Shown in pieces: positions 1 through 4,728 of a stretch of DNA of 5,656 bases. Location of the stretch: NCBI GenBank assembly GCA_030830765.1, contig JAURMJ010000228.1:1-5656 (forward strand), read 5' to 3'. The translations under genes and the position numbers were made by a program. The notes beneath the pieces are model-generated. The model ran no database searches and was not told where the DNA came from. It worked only from the letters and a program-made list of their open reading frames with translations. The stretch comes from Quisquiliibacterium sp. (lineage in GTDB: Bacteria; Pseudomonadota; Gammaproteobacteria; Burkholderiales; Burkholderiaceae_E). Every line of letters starts with the position of its first letter. The stretch's first letter is position 1.

Positions 1-195
1 CCTGTTTTCGCCTATGGCAACTTCATCACGATCACGATCAACTTCATCCTGCTGGCCTTTGTCATCTTCATGATGGTCAAGGCGCTGAACCGCTGGCGAG
101 ACCAGGAGCCGGCTCAGCCTCCCGCGCCTGCTGCACCCCCGCCGACAGAAATCCTGCTCGCCGAAATCCGGGATATCTTGAAGACCCGCACCTGA
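1..195 (+). CDS. mscL: Large-conductance mechanosensitive channel MscL, C-terminal part (5' end outside window)
   Basis: MscL is an inner-membrane pentameric channel that opens under membrane tension to release solutes during hypo-osmotic shock. Only the last 64 residues are present, in frame 1, ending in TGA at 193-195. Visible parts, in order: the end of the periplasmic loop (PVFAYGNFI), the second transmembrane helix (about residues 8-27 of the fragment: [20 protein letters not shown]), a basic/acidic stretch (RWRDQE), a flexible Pro/Ala-rich linker, and the cytoplasmic C-terminal bundle helix ([12 protein letters not shown]). This order matches E. coli MscL, whose tail has a Pro/Ala linker followed by EVLLTEIRDLLK. 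The linker is Pro-rich (PPAPAAPPP). The gene converges on the NIF3-family gene across a 64-nt gap. The identification is secure from TM2 plus the bundle helix; the 5' two thirds cannot be judged. Confidence 0.95.
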   Translation, partial: PVFAYGNFITITINFILLAFVIFMMVKALNRWRDQEPAQPPAPAAPPPTEILLAEIRDILKTRT

Positions 196-259
196 GCAGC
201 GCGGGCTCGGTCGCAGGAGAGCTCGTCCAGCCTGGCTTGTTCAGTTTGCGGCTCGGATC

Positions 260-1069
260 TCAGACCGGATTCGGATCATCGATGAACTCATGTTCGATTC
301 CGAACTCGGCCGCAAGATGCGCACCGAGGGCCTGCACACCGAAACGCTCTGTCGCATGATGGCCAGCCGCCAGATAAATCACTCCGGCCTCTCTGGCGTA
401 GTGTGTGATCCGCTCGGAAATTTCCCCGCTGATGAAGGCCTGCGCGCCAACGGCAACCGCCTGTTCAATCATGTCCTGGGCGGCTCCGGTGCACCAGGCA
501 ATGCGGGTAATCGGATCCGCGCAGGCTCCCACGACCATGGGCGTCCGCCCTAAGCGCCGCTTGAGCAGTCCGCCGAGGCCTGCTGCAGACAGTGGCTTGA
601 CCGGATCACACCAGAATCCCAGCAGGTCGCGGCCGAAACGCCCATCGACCGTTAAGCCGAGCACGTTGGCAAGCTGCGCGTTATTTCCAAGCGTCGGATG
701 GGCATCGAGGGGCAGATGGTAGGCAATCAGATTCAGGTCATTTTCGATCAACAGGCGGATGCGTTCACGCCGCGTTCCGAGCAGCCGTGGGTCCTCGCCG
801 CGCCAAAAGTAACCGTGATGCACGAGCACTGCATCTGCACCGGCAGCGGCTGCGGCGCGGATCAAGGCTGCGCTGGCGGTAACCCCGGAAACCACCTTTG
901 CAATCCGGGCTCTGCCTTCCACCTGCAATCCGTTTGGGCAATAATCAGTAAAGCGCGCGGACTCAAGCACCTGATCCAGAAAACCGGTCAACTGTTCGCG
1001 CCCAATGTCGACACGCCTGTTGCGAGTCGAGCGTTTTACTCCGTTGGCAGATTTCCCGAGTTTTTCCAT
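260..1069 (-). CDS. ybgI: NIF3/YbgI-family dinuclear metal-centre protein
   Basis: This is a 269-residue member of the NIF3 (DUF34) family, a cytoplasmic, often hexameric protein with a two-metal centre. Its physiological role is unsettled; database names such as 'GTP cyclohydrolase 1 type 2 homolog' are not proof of function. All expected metal ligands are visible: H84 and H85 in VLVHHGYFWRGE, D122 in HLPLDAHPTLGNNAQ, and H237 and E241 in AAGHHATERFG. The N-terminal signature DYCPNGLQVEG (residues 42-52) and the C-terminal FIDDPNPV also match E. coli YbgI. The start chosen is ATG at 1069: it has a Shine-Dalgarno AAAGGG (1078-1083) 8 nt upstream, and no in-frame ATG, GTG or TTG lies between it and the conserved domain. 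This leaves a basic extension of about 20 residues (MEKLGKSANGVKRSTRNRR) relative to E. coli YbgI. The open frame continues upstream to 1324, but that part is antisense to the protease gene and resembles nothing in the family. Confidence 0.93.
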   Translation of the reverse strand: MEKLGKSANGVKRSTRNRRVDIGREQLTGFLDQVLESARFTDYCPNGLQVEGRARIAKVVSGVTASAALIRAAAAAGADAVLVHHGYFWRGEDPRLLGTRRERIRLLIENDLNLIAYHLPLDAHPTLGNNAQLANVLGLTVDGRFGRDLLGFWCDPVKPLSAAGLGGLLKRRLGRTPMVVGACADPITRIAWCTGAAQDMIEQAVAVGAQAFISGEISERITHYAREAGVIYLAAGHHATERFGVQALGAHLAAEFGIEHEFIDDPNPV

Positions 1070-2252
1070 GTTCCGAACCCTTTGGCTGACGTTCGCGCAA
1101 GCGGTCACGATTGGCCTGGCATTGCTGTTCATTGTCTCGACAATCCGGCCGGAATGGCTGCCCGGAGACGATGTGCCGACCACTCCGACGCCGCTTGCAC
1201 CGCCCGGCCCGACTTTGCAGCGCGAACCGCAGTCGACGGCACGCGAGGCGACTGGGGCGATTCTGTCATATGCCCAGGCGGCCCGGTCGGCAACGCCGGC
1301 AGTGGTCAATATCTTCACGACCAAGGAGGTGCGCGTCGCACCCGATCATCCACTTTTCAACGACCCGTTGTTCCGGCGCTTCTTCGGCGAGCAATTCTCC
1401 CAGAGCCAGCAGACTTCGAGTCTTGGCTCGGGAGTTCTCGTATCGGCAGACGGCCTGATTCTGACCAACCATCATGTCGTCGAATCTCCGGATGAAATCG
1501 AGGTGCTTCTGGCAGACGGTCGGCGTGCCAAAGCCAGACTTGTCGGGTCGGATCCGGACACCGATCTGGCCGTCCTGCGGATCTCTCAGCGCAATCTGCC
1601 GGTCATCAGCTTCGGGGATGACAAGCAGGCCAGTATCGGCGATGTAGTGCTCGCCATCGGAAACCCGTTTGGTGTCGGCCAGACGGTCACGATGGGCATC
1701 GTCAGTGCGCTAGGCCGCAACCAGCTTGGTATCAACACTTTTGAAAACTTCATTCAGACCGATGCGGCCATCAATCCCGGTAATTCTGGTGGCGCCCTGG
1801 TCGACACCCAGGGCCGCCTGCTGGGAATCAATACGGCGATCTACTCACGCAGTGGCGGCTCGATGGGTATCGGGTTTGCGATTCCGGTCTCCACCGCTCG
1901 GCTCGTGCTCGAGCAGATCGTAGCCACTGGCAGCGTGACTCGCGGTTATATCGGCGTGGAACCGCAGGATGTCACGCCGGAACTAGCCGATGCGTTCAGA
2001 CTGGTTCGCAACGACGGGGCAATCATTGCGGGCGTGATGCGCGGCGGCCCGGCGGACAGGGCCGGCGTCAAGATCGGGGACATTCTGTATGAGGTCGAAG
2101 GTCAGGCAGTCCCGAACACGGCTGCCATGCTCAATCTCATTGCTCAGCTCAAACCCGGGAACAGCGCCCGCTTCCGGTTCATGCGGGGCGAGCGCCGGAT
2201 TGACCTGAACATCGTTGTCGGCAAACGACCTAAACCGGCTCGCCAGAACTGA
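1068..2252 (+). CDS. degS: Membrane-anchored HtrA-family serine protease, DegS-like architecture (one PDZ domain)
   Basis: This 394-residue trypsin-like HtrA protease is predicted to be anchored in the inner membrane and to act in the periplasm. An N-terminal hydrophobic helix (about residues 6-25, LWLTFAQAVTIGLALLFIV) is followed by a Pro/Thr-rich linker (36-50). The protease domain spans about 66-285 with the full triad: H136 in LTNHHVV, D166 in DTDLAVL and S240 in the GNSGGAL loop. One PDZ domain (about 291-385) starts at RGYIGV. A single PDZ plus an anchor is the layout of DegS/AlgW, the proteases that start the sigma-E response. However, the loop LFNDPLFRRFFGEQF (97-110) is the LA-loop style of DegP/DegQ, so the sigma-E role is inference and the symbol reflects architecture only. 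The start at 1068 puts the anchor at the N terminus as in DegS; an in-frame ATG at 1005 would add 21 residues. Neither start has a clear Shine-Dalgarno. It converges on tatC with a 69-nt gap. Confidence 0.9.
   Translation: MFRTLWLTFAQAVTIGLALLFIVSTIRPEWLPGDDVPTTPTPLAPPGPTLQREPQSTAREATGAILSYAQAARSATPAVVNIFTTKEVRVAPDHPLFNDPLFRRFFGEQFSQSQQTSSLGSGVLVSADGLILTNHHVVESPDEIEVLLADGRRAKARLVGSDPDTDLAVLRISQRNLPVISFGDDKQASIGDVVLAIGNPFGVGQTVTMGIVSALGRNQLGINTFENFIQTDAAINPGNSGGALVDTQGRLLGINTAIYSRSGGSMGIGFAIPVSTARLVLEQIVATGSVTRGYIGVEPQDVTPELADAFRLVRNDGAIIAGVMRGGPADRAGVKIGDILYEVEGQAVPNTAAMLNLIAQLKPGNSARFRFMRGERRIDLNIVVGKRPKPARQN
1078..1083 (-). promoter_or_regulatory. Shine-Dalgarno site of the NIF3-family gene
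   Basis: On the minus strand AAAGGG lies 8 nt before the ATG at 1069. It decides between this start and the ATG at 1132 of the same open frame. The site lies inside the coding sequence of the divergent protease gene (codons 4-6). Confidence 0.6.
1131..1144. repeat. Short inverted repeat ATTGTC-TC-GACAAT upstream of the NIF3-family gene
   Basis: Two perfect 6-bp arms with a 2-nt spacer lie 61 nt upstream of the NIF3-family start, inside the protease anchor codons. The shape is operator-like and the position would suit control of the NIF3-family gene, but a 6-bp match can arise by chance and no regulator is recognised. Confidence 0.2.
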
Positions 2253-2267
2253 AGTTGATCTGCCTCG

Positions 2268-2285
2268 GCGCGGGGCATGTCGCGC
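2268..2285. repeat. Weak hairpin GCGCG / CGCGC in the protease-tatC convergent gap
   Basis: A 5-bp GC-only stem with an 8-nt loop lies 15 nt after the protease stop codon. No T-run follows on either strand. It may help end transcription in a Rho-dependent setting, but it is weak on its own. Confidence 0.2.
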
Positions 2286-2301
2286 GATTAGCGTTGCCAG
2301 A

Positions 2302-2338
2302 CGACCCCGTGTGACCGGCAATCAGCGATCAGGGGTCG
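2302..2338. repeat. Inverted repeat CGACCCC / GGGGTCG across the 3' end of tatC
   Basis: Arms at 2302-2308 and 2332-2338 are perfect complements (7 bp) around a 23-nt loop that contains the tatC stop codon (2322-2324). It sits between two convergent genes, where a bidirectional terminator would be expected, but the loop is long and no T-tract follows. A terminator role is possible, not shown. Confidence 0.25.
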
Positions 2339-3086
2339 CAGATTCTTCTTGCTCACTGTCCGGATTGCGGCTGCGCGCTTTCAGGAAACCGGCCATGAAA
2401 ATGCCCAGCTCGTAGAGCAGGCACAAGGGCACCGCAAGCATGAACTGGGAGATCACATCGGGCGGAGTCAGGATTGCTGCGACAACGAACGCACCGACGA
2501 TCACGTAACGACGCGCCTGGCGTAACTGCTCAACAGTGACAAAGCCCAGTTTGACAAGCAGCATCTCGACAACCGGCACCTCGAAGGTGAGCCCGAAACC
2601 GAAGAAGATCGCCAACGTAAAGTCCCAGTACTTCTGCAGATCCTGCAAGGTCTCGGCGCCGGTACGCGCCGACATTGAGATGAAGAACTTGTAGGCCGCC
2701 GGCAGCACAAAGAGGTAGGCAAAGCCGATCCCGACCACCATAAAGAAGACACTGGAGAAGATCAGCGGCAACGCAAACTTCTTTTCATGCTCGTAAAGAC
2801 CCGGCGCGACAAAGGCCCAGGCCTGATAAAGAATCCAGGGCAGGGAAAACAGCACGGCGGTCAGAAAGGCAACCTTGGTCAAGGTGAAGAATGCGCCGGC
2901 CTGATCTGTGAAGATCGGCCTCGATCCTGCAGGCAGCGCCTCGTACAGGGGCTGCGAGAGGAACTTCATGATCTCGCCGGAGAAATAGAAGCAGACCACA
3001 AACAGCACGAGCACCATCAGCAGCGCCCGGATCATCCGATCACGCAGCTCAACAAGGTGCGAAACGAAACTTTCTTCCTGGCTCAT
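2322..3086 (-). CDS. tatC: Sec-independent protein translocase subunit TatC
   Basis: TatC is the multispanning inner-membrane core of the twin-arginine translocase; with TatB it recognises the RR signal peptide of folded export substrates. The 254-residue product has the usual family length (E. coli 258). The N-terminal cytoplasmic signature FVSHLVELRDR is at 7-17. The hydrophobic segments fit six helices, at about 19-37, 72-90, 106-129, 152-175, 193-206 and 212-233. Residues matching E. coli positions important for signal-peptide binding and function are present: F92 and E101 in AFVAPGLYEHEKK, E169 in LTFEVPVVE, and D210 in ILTPPDVISQ. The acidic tail (about 241-254) is variable in the family. 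The start at 3086 fits the family N terminus, but no Shine-Dalgarno is visible (upstream bases CCTATTTGCC). Translation may depend on coupling with tatB, 23 nt upstream. It is the last gene of the minus-strand cluster. Confidence 0.97.
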   Translation of the reverse strand: MSQEESFVSHLVELRDRMIRALLMVLVLFVVCFYFSGEIMKFLSQPLYEALPAGSRPIFTDQAGAFFTLTKVAFLTAVLFSLPWILYQAWAFVAPGLYEHEKKFALPLIFSSVFFMVVGIGFAYLFVLPAAYKFFISMSARTGAETLQDLQKYWDFTLAIFFGFGLTFEVPVVEMLLVKLGFVTVEQLRQARRYVIVGAFVVAAILTPPDVISQFMLAVPLCLLYELGIFMAGFLKARSRNPDSEQEESATPDR

Positions 3087-3095
3087 GGCAAATAG

Positions 3096-3111
3096 GACTG
3101 GGCGACCAGTC
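3096..3111 (-). repeat. Hairpin GACTGG-TCGC-CCAGTC at the tatB-tatC junction
   Basis: On the transcribed minus strand a perfect 6-bp stem with a 4-nt loop starts within the tatB stop codon (TGA, 3112-3110) and ends 9 nt before the tatC ATG. It occupies the place where a tatC ribosome-binding site would be. It could be opened by ribosomes finishing tatB, giving translational coupling; that role is inference. Confidence 0.5.
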
Positions 3112-3541
3112 AGCGACGCTTGGGCACTTTCCTGCCCAAAGTCTTGTCGCGCTCCTGGCGGCGCTCAACGATTTTTTCCCGGGTGCGTCGCAATTCGTAG
3201 ACCTTATCCCAGTCGGTAGAGGGCTCATCGCCCCGGGTGGAAGTGCCGATCGAATTCATTGAGCTTGAGAGCGAATCGAGTTCCGACTGCGCCTCGTCAA
3301 CCGACGAGCGGAACGAGCTTTCCAGATTGCTGGCGGCATCCTTGACCTCGGTCTGCAGCTTGCGAAGCTCATCGAGCTCCATCTGCCGGTTGATGTCCGA
3401 TTTCACATCGCTGACATACCGCTGCAGTTTGCCCAGCCACTGCCCGGCCTGCTTGGCAACACGCGGCAAACGCTCAGGCCCGAGCACGATCAGCCCAATC
3501 ACCGCCACAACCGCTAGCTCAGAAAAACCGAAATCGAACAT
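3110..3541 (-). CDS. tatB: Sec-independent protein translocase subunit TatB
   Basis: TatB forms the substrate-receptor complex with TatC in the inner membrane. The 143-residue product has the family layout: a short periplasmic N terminus (MFDFGFSE with the conserved E8), one transmembrane helix (about 6-20), the hinge LGPERLP (20-26), an amphipathic helix (about 25-60, containing RYVSDVKSDINRQMELDELRK in two runs), and a variable charged tail. The tail has a Ser-rich segment (79-102) and a strongly basic end (KVPKRR). LGPERLP separates TatB from TatA, which has FGTKKL or similar at this place. The ATG at 3541 is required for the conserved N terminus. No Shine-Dalgarno is visible upstream (bases AGCCTTATTTCAA), in contrast to tatA. 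The 95-nt gap from tatA holds three inverted repeats. Confidence 0.97.
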   Translation of the reverse strand: MFDFGFSELAVVAVIGLIVLGPERLPRVAKQAGQWLGKLQRYVSDVKSDINRQMELDELRKLQTEVKDAASNLESSFRSSVDEAQSELDSLSSSMNSIGTSTRGDEPSTDWDKVYELRRTREKIVERRQERDKTLGRKVPKRR

Positions 3542-3556
3542 TTGAAATAAGGCTTA

Positions 3557-3569
3557 CAGCGATGCGCTG
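3557..3569 (-). repeat. Small hairpin CAGCG-CAT-CGCTG 15 nt upstream of tatB
   Basis: A perfect 5-bp stem with a 3-nt loop lies at 3557-3569, just upstream of where the tatB ribosome would load. On its own it could be chance; it adds to two longer inverted repeats in the same gap. Confidence 0.3.
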
Positions 3570-3582
3570 CCCTAGAAGTGAA

Positions 3583-3608
3583 TCGAGCGGCCGCTTGGGG
3601 CCGCTCGA
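3583..3608 (-). terminator. GC-rich 10-bp stem-loop between tatA and tatB (candidate attenuator or mRNA-processing element)
   Basis: Arms TCGAGCGGCC (3583-3592) and GGCCGCTCGA (3599-3608) are perfect complements around a 6-nt loop. On the transcribed minus strand the stem is followed by ATTCACTTCT, which is only a poor T-tract. An attenuator that lets some transcripts through, or a structure that protects the tatA 3' end, would both raise TatA over TatB and TatC. The stem is directly visible; the function is inferred. It is not a canonical strong intrinsic terminator. Confidence 0.5.
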
Positions 3609-3621
3609 CGCTCAAAGGGCG

Positions 3622-3643
3622 GAGCTGATCAGCTGATCAGCTC
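3622..3643. repeat. Perfect 22-bp palindrome containing the tatA stop codon
   Basis: The half-site GAGCTGATCAG is followed directly by its exact reverse complement, CTGATCAGCTC. It can also be read as two tandem AGCTGATC units plus AGCTC. The tatA stop codon (TGA, 3639-3637) lies inside it. As RNA it could fold to a 9-bp stem with an AGCU loop. On the minus strand no T-run follows; on the plus strand it is followed by TTTTCCTT, so it would look like an intrinsic terminator only for antisense transcripts. Confidence 0.6.
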
Positions 3644-3858
3644 TTTTCCTTGGCCTCTACGTCAATGGTGCGGGCAGGCTTGGACTCTGAGTCGGACGGC
3701 TTCGACTCTCCCTCTGCGGCCCCGTCTTTAATGCCTTGCTTGAATCCCTTGACCGCGCCACCGAGATCCGAGCCGATATTGCGCAGTTTCTTGGTGCCGC
3801 ACACCAGCATGATGATGATCAGAACAATCAACCAGTGCCAGATACTGAAAGAACCCAT
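3637..3858 (-). CDS. tatA: Sec-independent protein translocase subunit TatA
   Basis: TatA oligomerises at the TatBC receptor complex to form or open the path for folded proteins across the inner membrane. The 73-residue product has the N-terminal transmembrane helix (about 4-20, [17 protein letters not shown]), the hinge [20 protein letters not shown] (21-40) leading into the amphipathic helix, and an unstructured charged tail. The family normally has Phe just before GTKKL (F20 in E. coli); here the codon at 3801-3799 is TGC, giving C20, one base away from TTC. The ATG at 3858 is chosen over an upstream in-frame ATG at 3894 because it gives the exact family N terminus MGSFSIWHW and has AGGAG (3865-3869) 6 nt upstream. 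This is the best ribosome-binding site among the three tat genes. The stop codon lies within a 22-bp palindrome. Confidence 0.96.
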   Translation of the reverse strand: MGSFSIWHWLIVLIIIMLVCGTKKLRNIGSDLGGAVKGFKQGIKDGAAEGESKPSDSESKPARTIDVEAKEKS

Positions 3859-3864
3859 TGTTGT

Positions 3865-3869
3865 CTCCT
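3865..3869 (-). promoter_or_regulatory. tatA: Strong Shine-Dalgarno site of tatA
   Basis: AGGAG on the minus strand, 6 nt before the ATG at 3858. It fixes the tatA start and contrasts with tatB and tatC, which lack a visible site. Confidence 0.8.
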
Positions 3870-3907
3870 GCCTACCGCGGCACGTTAGCGCCACGCCGTC
3901 CTTGTTT

Positions 3908-4270
3908 CTAGTGCTGCCGGTTCATCCCGGTCCCGAGAGGGTCCGGACCGCCAAGCACATGGATGTGCAGATGATACACCTCCTGCCGCCCAACCCTGCC
4001 GTTGTTGACAATGACCCTGAAGCCATCGGTCGCCCCCTGTTCACGGGCAAGCTGACCGGCCATCCCCATGATTTTGCCCAGCACCTGCTGATGGGCGAGA
4101 TCAGCATCATAGAGATTCTCGACGTGAGTCTTGGGGATGATCAGGAAATGGATCGGCGCCGACGGATTGATGTCATGAAAGGCGATGATCTCATCATCTT
4201 CGTACACCTTTTTGCTGGGAATCTCGCCGCGGGCGATCTTGCAGAAGATGCAGTCGTGCTTCTGGGTCAT
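3908..4270 (-). CDS. HIT-family (Hint-like) purine nucleotide hydrolase
   Basis: This 120-residue protein belongs to the Hint branch of the histidine-triad superfamily, cytoplasmic dimers that hydrolyse purine nucleoside phosphoramidates and aminoacyl-adenylates. The histidine triad is HLHIHVL with H100, H102 and H104; the middle His is the expected nucleophile. The N terminus has [19 protein letters not shown] (7-25) with the Cys pair C7/C10 seen in zinc-binding Hint proteins, and [15 protein letters not shown] (39-53) is the conserved core. Two departures from the usual bacterial pattern: the family GGQEV before the triad reads GRQEV (R95), and the tail after LGG is [13 protein letters not shown] instead of the usual RPLG-type ending. 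The start at 4270 has AAGGAG (4281-4286) 10 nt upstream. It lies between hisE (85-nt gap) and tatA (49-nt gap) on the same strand. In E. coli the homologue is hinT; the exact cellular substrate here is unknown. Confidence 0.93.
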   Translation of the reverse strand: MTQKHDCIFCKIARGEIPSKKVYEDDEIIAFHDINPSAPIHFLIIPKTHVENLYDADLAHQQVLGKIMGMAGQLAREQGATDGFRVIVNNGRVGRQEVYHLHIHVLGGPDPLGTGMNRQH

Positions 4271-4280
4271 CGTTAGAACG

Positions 4281-4286
4281 CTCCTT
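4281..4286 (-). promoter_or_regulatory. Shine-Dalgarno site of the HIT-family gene
   Basis: AAGGAG on the minus strand, 10 nt before the ATG at 4270. It supports independent translation after the 85-nt gap from hisE. No convincing promoter is seen in that gap. Confidence 0.65.
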
Positions 4287-4355
4287 GTTGCTTGTCTCTG
4301 AACCGACTACGCGATGAGCGCCTGCTGCAACGAGCGCCATCCACATCGATTCAGT

Positions 4356-4715
4356 TCAGATGTCCGCCGATTCGTCGCCCTCACGGGCCACCGCCTTGCG
4401 CAATGCCTTCTCCTCAATTCCGGAAAGACCCTCCCGGCGTTCGAGCTCAGCCAGCACATCCGACGGATGAAGACCATGCTGGGCGAGCATGATCAGACAG
4501 TGAAACCACAGATCAGCAGTCTCGTACACGATCTTCTGAGGCACGCCGTCCTTGGCGGCCATCACGGTCTCGGTGGCTTCCTCGCCGATCTTCTTCAGGA
4601 CCGCATCCTGCCCCTTTGAAAAAAGGCGTGCGACATAGGATTTTTCGGGGTCGGCAGTGCGTCGGGACTCGACGACCTCAGCGAGACGGGCCAGCGTGTC
4701 GTTTCCACTGCTCAT
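4356..4715 (-). CDS. hisE: Phosphoribosyl-ATP pyrophosphatase HisE
   Basis: HisE removes pyrophosphate from phosphoribosyl-ATP to give phosphoribosyl-AMP, the second step of histidine biosynthesis, in the cytoplasm. The 119-residue product is a stand-alone all-alpha MazG-like enzyme, not fused to HisI as in E. coli. Metal-binding acidic residues are visible in [15 protein letters not shown] (E45, E46, E49) and [14 protein letters not shown] (E65, D68). The N-terminal [12 protein letters not shown] and the [17 protein letters not shown] run are typical of the family. The ATG at 4715 is chosen because it gives the family N terminus and has AGGA 8 nt upstream; the open frame extends to 4853 but overlaps hisI there. 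It lies 13 nt after the hisI stop, so co-transcription is very likely. Confidence 0.96.
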   Translation of the reverse strand: MSSGNDTLARLAEVVESRRTADPEKSYVARLFSKGQDAVLKKIGEEATETVMAAKDGVPQKIVYETADLWFHCLIMLAQHGLHPSDVLAELERREGLSGIEEKALRKAVAREGDESADI

Positions 4716-4723
4716 GCGTGAAA

Positions 4724-4727
4724 TCCT
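4724..4727 (-). promoter_or_regulatory. hisE: Shine-Dalgarno site of hisE
   Basis: AGGA on the minus strand, 8 nt before the ATG at 4715, in the 13-nt hisI-hisE gap. It supports this start over the upstream in-frame ATG at 4853. Confidence 0.6.
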
Positions 4728-4728
4728 G

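Noticed and set aside
196..259. Terminator between mscL and the NIF3-family gene
   Set aside because: Only very short inverted matches (for example AGCC-T-GGCT, with a 1-nt loop) are present and there is no T-run; no terminator can be supported.
921..1004. Promoter for the protease inside the NIF3-family gene
   Set aside because: AT-richer bases near 936-955 (TTTGGGCAATAATCAGTAAAG) suggested boxes, but spacing and match to sigma-70 or sigma-E consensus are poor.
1005..1067. Protease start at ATG 1005
   Set aside because: It would put 21 extra non-hydrophobic residues before the anchor helix and overlap the NIF3-family gene by 65 nt; no Shine-Dalgarno supports it. It cannot be fully excluded, because 1068 also lacks one.
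1070..1324. Upstream extension of the NIF3-family open frame (minus strand) to 1324
   Set aside because: It is antisense to the protease coding region, is Arg/Gly/Ala/Val-rich without family similarity, and the ATG at 1069 has its own Shine-Dalgarno.
698..1495. Long plus-strand open frame of 265 codons
   Set aside because: It is antisense to the NIF3-family gene and overlaps the protease gene in another frame; composition is shadow-like (Cys, Arg, Gly, Pro rich) with no recognisable domain.
3650..4276. Plus-strand open frame of 208 codons opposite tatA and the HIT gene
   Set aside because: It is the complement of two well-supported genes, has no domain of its own and has no ribosome-binding site I can see.
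4271..4355. Promoter or small gene in the hisE-HIT gap
   Set aside because: No convincing -35/-10 pair was found on the minus strand. An ATG-initiated frame here runs on into the HIT gene in another frame and looks random. The repeated GGCGCTC heptamer is too short to interpret.
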